A DNA stretch of 64,000 bases from Jaltomata sinuosa (lineage: Eukaryota > Streptophyta > Magnoliopsida > Solanales > Solanaceae): the NCBI GenBank assembly GCA_003996215.1, contig QJPP01007522.1, positions 62,001 through 126,000 on the forward strand. Reading direction: 5' to 3'. The notes under the pieces were generated by a model, which saw only the letters and a program-made list of their open reading frames with translations, did not search any database and was not told where the DNA came from. Each line of letters opens with the position of its first letter. The stretch's first letter is position 1. Below, piece after piece: positions 23,426-32,245 of this stretch. A program made the translations under genes and the position numbers.

Positions 23426-26400
23426 ATGGAAGGAAGTGAAATTAAGGAGGAAAAGGAAGTGGGTATAAGTCAGAATAAGAAGAAAATATTTGTTGCTGGT
23501 GCAGCTGGGAATACTGGGAAGAGGATTGTTGAGCAACTTTTGGCTAAGGGTTTTGCTGTTAAAGCTGGGGTTCGTAATGTTGACAAAGCTAAGTCTACCT
23601 TACCTGAAGGAAACCCTCTTCTTCAAATTGTGAGTACTCTTTGATTTCGCTCTTGAATTTTTCGTTCCTCAATTTGTGATTCATGTTTGCTACTCCCTCC
23701 GTCCCAAAATAAGTGTGCTTTACGAATTCAAGACAATAAATAGTAATTGTTTCCAACTATACCCTTCAACTACTTCTTCCTAAGAGTGCTCAATTCTCGA
23801 GCTTAATGGGCATGAAATGAGCTAAAACAACACTTATTTTGGGACGGTGGGAGTATAAATTGGTGGACGCACAAAGGGCCAGCTTTAAGTTTGTTACTGA
23901 AACTTTGTTAGATGGCAGAGATGAGGAGTTTTAGGGCTTTCAGAATCAAGCTGCCAATTTAATAAAGTGGTTGTTGAATTAACTTAACAAATTATGGATA
24001 AACGAAATATTAAGTTCTTATTTTTACTATTAATTCAAGAATTTTTCCTTCTTACATGAATCATCTGTTTGATCGATACTAACAAAAAGTAAAATGAGCA
24101 ATTCTTAATGAAGAGGGACTAGTTATTGAAATTTTACAGGAAAATCTGCTTAAAATGTGTGTACATGTGGAAGCTGAAAAACTTGGAGCGCGGATAATCC
24201 AATTTTTTATTTTGCTTACCAGCCACAAGCTCTTCTTAAGTTTTCCATAAGAAGCTAAAAGTGGGTGCTGCATTTTAACATTTTAAGGTTTTTGAGTGCA
24301 TGAGACTTTGGTATATTCAGTTCCGCCAATTAATATTACAAGTTTAGGTCACAAAATTTTCTTATTTTGCCTCCATAAGAGTTTTGTTTTATGGGAACTT
24401 TCATTCAGTTTATTAATAGGACAGCTTTCTCAAAACATGTCTAGAGAATCTAGGAACTAGTACTACTATTTATGGCTTGGAGAGCCTCGCTTTGTAAACT
24501 AGAAAACCTGAAATTCGAGTGTGAAGATATACATTCTTACCCGCCTATCCATATTACATGTCTTGCCTTGTCATTTTTACTCAAGCTGTCAAATCTATAA
24601 TTAGCTTTGGAGATAAAATGAAAACCTTATACCTTTTCTAGAAGAAATTTCAATTTTTGTATGTAGCTCTATATCTTTAACCTTCCAACTTTAACCTCTA
24701 CAATAAGTCTAAGTTTCATTTTCAACATTTATAAGACTTGGTGTTACTTGAACACTGCAATGTTCCAAGTTTATCTATTTGATATAGGTTAAGAAAACTG
24801 AATTATATTCTTCTGTTAATGGGAAAAATAGATAGTGAAGGAAACATATACCTTCTCTAGAAAGGACCAACTTGTTTATTAGTACACCCTGTGGGAATTC
24901 CATATTGCTCTGAATTCTGATTGTTCTCAGGTGAAAGCCGATGTGACAGAGGGATCAGCTAAACTAGCCGATGCCATTGGTGATGATTGTGATGCAGTAA
25001 TATGTGCTACAGGTTTCCAGCCTTCGTGGAACTTGTTGGCACCTTGGCAGGTTAGTCAACTTCAATCTGCAAAATAGTAGTCTTTTACAGATCCTTCACG
25101 CCTGATCTTGATGATTTGCAAAATGAGATGATTTTGTGATAGGCTTGCTAGGAGTTTGAGTCTCACTTTTATGCAATGCAACGTCTTTTTCAGGGTTTCA
25201 ATACTTAAATATTAGTCTTCTTAGCTTGAAAATCACAGTGAAATGCACTTGTTAGTTTGCAACTGCAAGAACATGTTGGTGAGTTCTATATGGAATACAT
25301 GTTCTTTTGGAGAGTCCTCATAATATTAAAAGTTACTCTGTACCCAGAACAGGAACATGTGAAAGGAGTGACCAACCTCATAGCAATTGAAGGTCAATTT
25401 TTTTCGCTTAAATGAACATTCTAGTTTCTAAATTGGCATTCAAGCATCCTCTTGATCATAATAGTTGTTATGGTGGTGGTAGTACTTATTGTTTTGTTTG
25501 TTTGCTCCTTATTTTTACTTTATTACACCTCCTCTTGGCACCTTTAACTGAGTACGAGTAGCTGAGAGTAATTCAAACTCAAAAAACTTTAATCTCAATT
25601 TTTTCACTGTTATGAGTAACATCTTCTGGCATCAAGAGATTTATCTTCATCATTTCGTTTGGTGGACGAAAAAGAGGATATTTGCATGTGGAGGGTGAAA
25701 TCTTGAAAGCCTCCTTTTATTCTCTTATAACTTTCTATTTTATTGTTTCCTTTTCAATTTCTTTGTTTACTCGTCTGCAGATTTTAGAAAAATTCCTAGG
25801 ACAACCATAACAAAAACACCATGAAACTTAATGTATTCCTTCCCCATACATTAACTACAGTGGATGTCGTGCGATCGAGTATTTGTAAAGGTAAGTTGTA
25901 TGTTTCCAGTAGCTAAAAGTTAGTGCATTTGACAAGCCAATCTTTCGAACTTCCACACTGGAGTTAAGTTGAAGCAGAGATTACTGTATCAGCTCTTAGG
26001 CTCTACGCCTCTACTCTCTTTAGCTTTCACTTGGGATCTAGAAGCATTAGTTGAAGAAACAAATATGGTGCTTGGAAATTCTATTAAAAGAAATGATTTG
26101 CTGATAGCTCAATTCTTGTCATGCTATTGTTCTGTTCCCAGTAGCCTAGTTACTGAATAATTAGACACCACTCATCTTACTTCAGTATACATTTTTATGT
26201 CTTATGCATAAGAAGTGTGAACTTGAGGTGAGATCAGATAGGTGTTGCGGTGCCTAATCTCCCCAACTCGCTTGGGATTGAGACATAGTTGTTGTATTCA
26301 TTTTCATGTCTTATGTCAATGAATTAGCAGAGGTGTTAGATGTCCTTCATTAGCATTATCCATGTTCACATGCAGGTGTCCTATAACTTTTCATCTCACT

Positions 26401-27021
26401 TATAGCCCTTGTGCATTTCTTTGATTTTGAATATGGTGAAAATCAGGAAACGTATCCTATCATTGTTTTATTCTTTCAGGTTGATAATTTTGGCACTGTG
26501 AACCTTGTGGATGCGTGCCAAAAACTTGGTATTAATAGGTTCATCCTTATAAGTTCAATTCTCGTCAATGGGGCTGCAATGGGTCAGTTGTTCAATCCAG
26601 TTTATATAATCCTTAATGTTATGGGACTCGTATTGGTAGCAAAGCTTCAAGCTGAGAAATACATCCGTAAATCTGGCATCAACTACACAATAATTCGGCC
26701 TGGTGGGCTAAAAAACGAACCTCCACAAGGATATATAGTCATGCAACCAGAGGTAACATTATGTATAGCTTATTCCATTAGTGTTCCATTTCAATTGTGT
26801 TCCAAAAGTCCTTTTTTTGCATCTAATGTTTTGCACTCGCTCTTCCCTCAATTTAGGACACGCTTTTTCGAGGCTCAATATCTAGAGATCAGGTAGCTGA
26901 AGTTGCAGTCGAGGCATTACTCCATCCAGAATCTCAGCACAAAGTCGTGGAGATAGTGGCTAGTACAGATGCCCCTAAATGTTCATTCGAGGAGCTCTTT
27001 GGTTCCATAGAACAACAGTGA
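23426..27021 (+). CDS. NAD(P)-binding Rossmann protein, copy B, without transit peptide
   Basis: Tandem duplicate of the gene at 18347-22123. Exons 23426-23629, 24931-25050, 26480-26752 and 26857-27021 give 253 aa. The last three have exactly the same lengths (120, 273, 165) and phases as in copy A. The glycine-rich motif VAGAAGNTGKRIVEQLL, DAVICATGF, VDNFGTVNLVDAC and YTIIRPGGL are intact, so the Rossmann fold should form. The start chosen is the ATG that is the first codon of exon 2; copy A has ATA (Ile) there. With this start the protein has no plastid-targeting sequence and may be cytosolic. Alternatively the start may lie further upstream in an exon I cannot see. Intron 1 carries a Stowaway element. 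Confidence 0.75.
23693..23853. mobile_element. Stowaway MITE with TA target duplication
   Basis: Left end CTCCCTCCGTCCCAAAATAA, right end its complement TTATTTTGGGACGGTGGGAG. Both sides are flanked by TA (23691-23692 and 23854-23855), the Tc1/mariner target. 161 bp, well preserved, in the intron after 23629. Confidence 0.88.
26211..26300 (+). mobile_element. SINE-like 3' fragment
   Basis: Contains 'ctccccaactcgcttgggat' followed by 'tgagacatagttgttgt', a 3'-end sequence found very widely in Solanaceae introns and usually ending in TTG repeats. No 5' head is visible. Confidence 0.5.
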
Positions 27022-27372
27022 CTTGTAAGCATGCAACTTTTATTCCGTCCATTAAAATGTTTCTTTGATATATATACCATATGCAACATTTTCTTGTGTA
27101 AGTGATGATGTTGTTGTTATCTGAACTGGGTAAAAGGTCTGTAAATGGTCACCTACTTTCCCTGGGAATAAGTTCTTGCACTAAATTCACAACACAGATT
27201 AAAAGAGGAGAAAAAGAATTACAGTTAGTATTATTTCCAGAATTTTCCACGTTCTAATAGTGCGCATGTTTAATGTTTGCTTGCTATTTTGGTCGTGAGG
27301 AATTTTTGGTAATAGCACTATCGTCTTGTTTGAGTGCTGTGAATGTCATTTCTTAGTTTATTTTTGGGTGAA
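27022..27372. other. 3' region of Rossmann copy B
   Basis: Probable 3' UTR and short spacer. I see no gene or defined repeat. Confidence 0.5.
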
Positions 27373-27637
27373 GGTCAAAAACACATCTAAAGTATCTTGG
27401 TTTTACGAGTTTCGTATATGAACTATCAGGCGTGCGAGTTTCCTATGTGAACTATCACCAACTATTTATCAAAACACACATCAACTATCAATTATTCACT
27501 TTTCCTACTTGAACGATGATGATATTTGAGGTGTGTTTTGATAAGTAGTTGGTGATAGTTCAGATAGGAAACTCGTGCACCTGATAGTTCAGGTATGAAA
27601 CTCAAAAAACCGAGATACTTTAGGTGTGTTTTTGACC
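27373..27637. mobile_element. Foldback (palindromic) MITE
   Basis: The left arm begins GGTCAAAAACACATCTAAAG and the right arm ends with its complement, CTTTAGGTGTGTTTTTGACC without the first bases. The arms pair over roughly 110 bp each, including ctatcaccaactatttatca against tgataagtagttggtgatag. Long inverted arms suggest a Mutator-type MITE. A target duplication is not obvious. Confidence 0.75.
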
Positions 27638-27808
27638 ATTAACTCTTTTTTTTCTGATGATCACCAAACATCCATAGATCAAAAATAAAATTGGAATGTT
27701 CTAAAAGTAATAAAATTCAACTTCAAAATGGAATTAAGTTCTCATAAGATGAAGAAATCCCAACAAAGCAGAAACTAACAAATTGAAAATGAGTAGGAAA
27801 AAGATTGA

Positions 27809-28003
27809 CTAGAAGAAGAAAGCAGCCAGAGAAGCAAAGGCAGCCATTAAAACAGGGACAAACAAAGTAATGGCAGCACTCTCCATTGAAGGTGAAGGTG
27901 CAGGTGATTCTTCTCCAGCAGCCATTGCTCCTCCAACATTCCCAAAAGCCACTAGCATCATCATGCAAATGGTGAAAACAGCCAACTTCTTGATACCCTC
28001 CAT
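27809..28003 (-). CDS. Arabinogalactan peptide, GPI-anchored (copy 1)
   Basis: 64-aa precursor of a cell-wall/plasma-membrane proteoglycan of the AG-peptide class. A hydrophobic signal peptide (about residues 5-29) is followed by a short mature core with the motif PAPSPS, whose prolines are typically hydroxylated and O-glycosylated. A C-terminal hydrophobic tail (about 42-64, ending AAFFF) is a GPI-anchor signal. The start is the ATG of MEGIKKLAV; an upstream in-frame ATG would add a poor 30-aa extension, and the other two paralogues begin MEG too. Transcription runs leftward from a TATA box near 28105. Paralogues lie at 30942-31130 and 48121-48315. Confidence 0.88.
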   Translation of the reverse strand: MEGIKKLAVFTICMMMLVAFGNVGGAMAAGEESPAPSPSMESAAITLFVPVLMAAFASLAAFFF

Positions 28004-28101
28004 TTTTTTCCAAGTATTTTCAGTAAAATACAGAGAAGAAAAAGAAAACTCTGTGATTAAAGTGACTGTCTTAAGTGTGTATTGAAAAGGCAATAGACAT
28101 G

Positions 28102-28110
28102 GCTTTATAG
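28102..28110 (-). promoter_or_regulatory. TATA box of arabinogalactan peptide copy 1
   Basis: On the minus strand the sequence reads CTATAAAGCC about 100 bp before the start codon. The paralogue at 30942 has CTATAAAAGCC at a comparable distance. A further shared motif, TAGCTGGAGAA on the minus strand, lies at 28138-28148. Confidence 0.7.
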
Positions 28111-28692
28111 GAAAAGTTTATGGGAAAAAAGCAAAAATTCTCCAGCTATTTTATTCGAGAATATTTAGAACAAAATATTCTTGAGGTTGATGAGTTGTCA
28201 AAAGTTAAAAAACACAATTTTAGTACTATTATTACTTTCTAGATACAGCCTGGACTAAACAAACTGGATGTTCCCACTTGTTACTAGATAGAAAGTTTAA
28301 AGTTACTTCTTGATATGTCAAGCTAATTGAAGCTTCAATGCCATGTGCTGGTCACAAAAATTGTTCCAGAGATTATCAATTGATCAACTTTTCAAAATAG
28401 TTTCTCTTGATTCATGCGTTAGTGGTCCTATATTGAGAAGAAAATTATTTTAACTTTGGCTCATCTTTTCGATAATGTTAAGAGTCGCCATATGCCACAT
28501 CTCAGCATGCCACAAATAATTTTGTACTTACTTTTTCACTTTTAGAAACTTGTTCACCCTTTTCTTTTCTGATAACCGTGATGTACGGGCCAACTTATGC
28601 GTGAAGGAGGACGTAAAACTAAAGCAGCTGCAGTAAAATCTTTACTCTAAATAACTTACGTAAACAATTGCGAACTAGTGATACGTGATATT

Positions 28693-28967
28693 AGGGGAGG
28701 AGTTACACCTTGACAAGGGTGATCAGATGAACACCCTTCATCGAATTTCCCCCCCCGATTATATAGGTTAAATATAGAAATTTTTGGATATATACTAATT
28801 ACGGACACCCTTGGCATGGAAAAGAAAGATGACCCAGCGGCCAAGGGTGTGCAAGTTTTCCTTAAACACGCGGGTTTGAACCTAGGGTTTGACATTTTAC
28901 TTCTTTTTTTTTAAAACATAATGAAAAGTATGAACACCCTTGATGAAAATCCTGACTCCGCCACTAC
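28693..28967. mobile_element. hAT-type MITE
   Basis: The left end AGGGGAGGAGTTACACC and the right end, read on the other strand as AGTGGCGGAGTCAGG, are imperfect inverted repeats of the common Solanaceae 'gtggcggagccagg' type. Near-identical 8-bp direct repeats flank it: GTGATATT (28685-28692) and GTAATATT (28968-28975). An internal tRNA-like phrase, cgggtttgaacctagg, is present. Confidence 0.65.
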
Positions 28968-28994
28968 GTAATATTCACACTAGATTAATTATCA

Positions 28995-30045
28995 AGACTA
29001 CTCTCATCATTATCTTATATGGTCAGTATTTTTATAAGCAAGATGTGACAAGGTTCATGGAGCTTGAAGCGAAAAACAAGAAAGGAACCACACATATTTC
29101 AGAAAAACAAAACTTACTTTGATAGGTCAAACTCACTTCAGTATTTGTAAAAGCAAGAAGTGACAAGGTCCCGAGGGCCCAAAAATTACACCTAGTGTCC
29201 CCTAAAAAGCTCGATCTTGAATTTTCGTCCTTCGAATATTTGGTCTTGAATTTTTGTCCCCCAAAGTGTGTGGTCTTGAATTTTCGTTCCCACTAAATAA
29301 GTTTTAGCGTTTGCCTATAAGGCAGAACTTGTGATCAATTGAACAAGTTTATTGTCTTAAAATGTCTGTCTTCTGGGCAAAAGTTAGAACTTATGTCTGA
29401 TAGGCAACAACCCTAAGTTCTAACTTTTGCTTAATTGGGCAGGTTTATTGTCTTAAAATATTTTGAACGTCTGTCTTATGGACAAAAGTTAGAGCGTCTG
29501 CTTTATGAACAACATATCTAAGTTCTAACTTTAGCCTATAAGGCAAGACTTTTGGTCAATTATGCAGTTTCATTGTCCTGAAATATCATGAATGTCTGTG
29601 TTACGGGCAAAAGTTAGAACATCTGCCTTATGGGCAAAATTTATTAAGCGAGCGAAAAAGTCAAGACCACCACTTATGAGGGTCATTTTTATAAGATTCT
29701 TTTTTATGAGGGACAAAATATCAAGACCAACCCATTTTTTAACTTAACCCGGAGGGAGCTTGAAGCAAAAAGCAACCGAAAGAACCACACCAATACAAAA
29801 ATCTTTTTGAATATATATGATCAATTTAGCACTATAAATAATTAAATATATATCAAATAATATTCATTCAAACTAGATTAATTAATTATCAAGACTACTG
29901 TCATCATTACCTTATGTGGTCAGTATTTGTAAAAGCAAGAAGTGACAAGGTTCCATGGAGCTTGAAGCAAAAAATCAACCGAAAGAACCACACCAATACA
30001 GAAAAAATTTGAATATATATGATCAACTTAGTACTATAATAATTA
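28995..30045. repeat. Triplicated flank segment interrupted by a ~580-bp insertion
   Basis: The block 'aagactact.tcatcattac' through 'gacaaggttccatggagctt' and 'accacaccaatacag' appears at about 28995-29105 and again at 29889-30005. A third copy is split: its left part ends at about 29168 (tgacaaggtcccgaggg) and its right part resumes at about 29753 (cccggagggagcttgaagca). The intervening 29170-29752 is a separate inserted repeat. Confidence 0.65.
29170..29752. mobile_element. Inserted repeat with three internal ~110-130-bp modules
   Basis: Flanked by similar CCCGAGGG / CCCGGAGGG strings that may be a target duplication. The interior repeats a module built from 'tttattgtcttaaaat', 'gtctgtcttatgggcaaaag', 'ttagaac' and 'taagttctaacttt' about three times (starting near 29340, 29445 and 29565). 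The outer parts contain 'ggtcttgaattttcgtccc' repeats near the left end and 'atgagggacaaaatatcaag' near the right. No coding capacity. Confidence 0.6.
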
Positions 30046-30800
30046 AATTACAATTGAAATAACTAATTTTAGCATCCAATTTACAATAATGTTGATATTA
30101 GTTCAACTCCGCAAAATTGAATTCCAAATAATCGATCATTCTCATTAGGATAACTCGAACCTTTAAGCGACGAAGCGATCACTTTTAATAACTGTGGTAC
30201 TATTACACCCTGCATGAAAGGACCTCAATTAAGTTTTTAGTACAAAAGAAAAAGAAAATCTGTTTAATCAAAGAGAAGATTAGGAAATAAAGGTGATGTA
30301 AGAAGATACATCAGAAAGAGACTAACTTAACTTTTTAAATATACCAACAAAAGATTAGGTAAAGAAAAATATAGATTAAAATACCCAATTCACCTAATAA
30401 TGCAAAAATGATAATCAGCTAATTGATGCTTTAATATGTGCTGGTTGCTTAACGAACCATTTTCAATGATTACCCACACAAGCTGACAACTTGTATAAGT
30501 GTTTTTTTTGGATAAATTACACTGTTAATTAAGATAATCCCCTCCAAAATAATTAATTAAATTAAATTAAATCTGTCACCAATTATTTTTCAGTAGCAAT
30601 GCACATGTAGGAGCTTCATTTCTCATGAGAAACTAGCCTGGAAAAAGAAGTAGTAGTTCATTTCTTTTTTTGGTTTGGTACAGACTGGAGTGACTAACAT
30701 TATCCAATATTTTAGTTTAGCCAATTGCTACCCCTTTAAAATATATTCTTAAGTTTTTCTTTTCTGTGATAAGATAGTTGGAAATACAACTAAATATTTT
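30046..30800. other. Promoter-side spacer of arabinogalactan peptide copy 2
   Basis: AT-rich sequence upstream of the gene at 30942; no other gene or well-bounded repeat is visible. Confidence 0.45.
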
Positions 30801-30811
30801 CTATAAAAGCC
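30801..30811 (+). promoter_or_regulatory. TATA box of arabinogalactan peptide copy 2
   Basis: CTATAAAAGCC lies about 140 bp before the ATG at 30942, an expected distance for a leader of roughly 100 bp. It matches the TATA region of copy 1 almost exactly. Confidence 0.75.
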
Positions 30812-30941
30812 AGTCCACTTGTTAACCTTTTCAAACACACTAGTACTACTCACAAAGTCACTTTCAATAAGATACTAACTTTTCATTGTTAAGAGTTCAT
30901 TTCTCTCATTTTATTGAAGTTCTTGAAGTGAAAAAGAAAAA

Positions 30942-31130
30942 ATGGAGGGTTCCAAGAAGTTTGCTATGGTTTTCACTATTTGCTTAATGGTTCTTTTAGC
31001 TTTTGGAAATGTTGGAGTCTTGGCTGCAGAAGCACCTGCACCTTCACCTTCCATGGAAAGTGCTGGAGTTACTTTGTTTGTTCCTCTTCTAATGGCTGCC
31101 ATTGCTTCAATGGCTGCCATCTTTTTCTAA
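30942..31130 (+). CDS. Arabinogalactan peptide, GPI-anchored (copy 2)
   Basis: 62-aa AG-peptide precursor. Signal peptide about residues 5-28 (FAMVFTICLMVLLAFGNVGV), mature core EAPAPSPSMESAG with alternating Ala/Pro and Ser/Pro expected to be hydroxyproline-glycosylated, then a hydrophobic GPI-anchor tail ending MAAIFF. No introns. It lies opposite copy 1 (27809-28003, minus), so the two genes diverge across about 2.9 kb of repeat-rich DNA. The signal and anchor parts are the most conserved between copies. AG peptides are extracellular and membrane-anchored; the individual role is unknown. Confidence 0.9.
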   Translation: MEGSKKFAMVFTICLMVLLAFGNVGVLAAEAPAPSPSMESAGVTLFVPLLMAAIASMAAIFF

Positions 31131-32245
31131 AGTTTCTGGTTTTTGCCCGCCCCTTCTTTGATTCAGTATTCTTTTTCTGTAATCTTGAGATTATTTGTTG
31201 GGATCTTGATATCTAATAAGAATTTAATTTCATTCTGGAAGAACAGTTTTTTACTGTTACTTCCTCTTGAGAAATATGGACAGTAAATTCTGTATCTTAT
31301 AATACTAGTTGTGTCTCAACCTCTTCGATTATTACCTTTGCTCTCCCTTAAATGTTTATGCTCCAAAGTACTCACCATCTCCTTTTTCCAATTCATATGC
31401 ATCTTTTATCATTTAACAATTAAATTTTCTGTTGGACGAATATGCCGACCTCATGATTCTCCACTCACTTCATTAACTTACTCGGCACACCCTTGTCCTT
31501 GGGTTCTGTAGATATATTAGAAGTACTTTGACTTTCATAAAAAGTAAAAGCATTACGCATATAGAATTGAAAAGCTAACATTAATCTTCAATAGAAAGAC
31601 TTGGCTCCACATACAATTAGTTGAACACACCACATACAATTAGTTGAACACAGTCGAATCAATGGATGTTTGAGTTCCTCAAGAAAGAGTCTTGTTGGTA
31701 TATGCATCAATTCTTTACTTTAGGTTTGTAGCAAATGATGTCTTAAAACAATTGAAACTTTGCGTAATCCATTGTAGTTGCTTTCAGTTTTCTAATATTT
31801 TCCCCGACTTGACACATAAACAATTGAATGCCCGAAATTTATCCATTCCATACAAAATTTGGGCACACACAAGTTCAGTTCTAAGGTTAAAGGATATGAC
31901 AACTTAAAAAGTATTTATGTATACTTTCAAGAAGACTTGGTACCTTTATAGAGAAAAGCAACACCAAAAATGAGATAATTCCTCTGGAGGTTGGAACTGT
32001 AGGACACAAAAAGCAAAAAACAAAGAAACCAGCTGATCAAGGTAGAGAAAAAGAAGATGCTATGTCTACTGATCAAGTAAAGTTTCATCCTTTTTTATGA
32101 AGATGATCAAGTAAAGTATCATTTATAGCGCATTGCAGCAATCTATCCCTAGAAGCACATAGCTATATAACACATTAATTCAGAAAACTAAGGAGACAAC
32201 TAACAAGAAATAAGAAAAAGGAGAGAAAGAGAGAAAAAACCAGAG
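31131..32245. other. Spacer between AG-peptide copy 2 and the NLR gene
   Basis: AG-peptide 3' UTR, then AT-rich spacer and the NLR promoter. A 23-bp direct repeat (ccacatacaattagttgaac) is found near 31600 and 31626. No further gene is supported. Confidence 0.5.
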
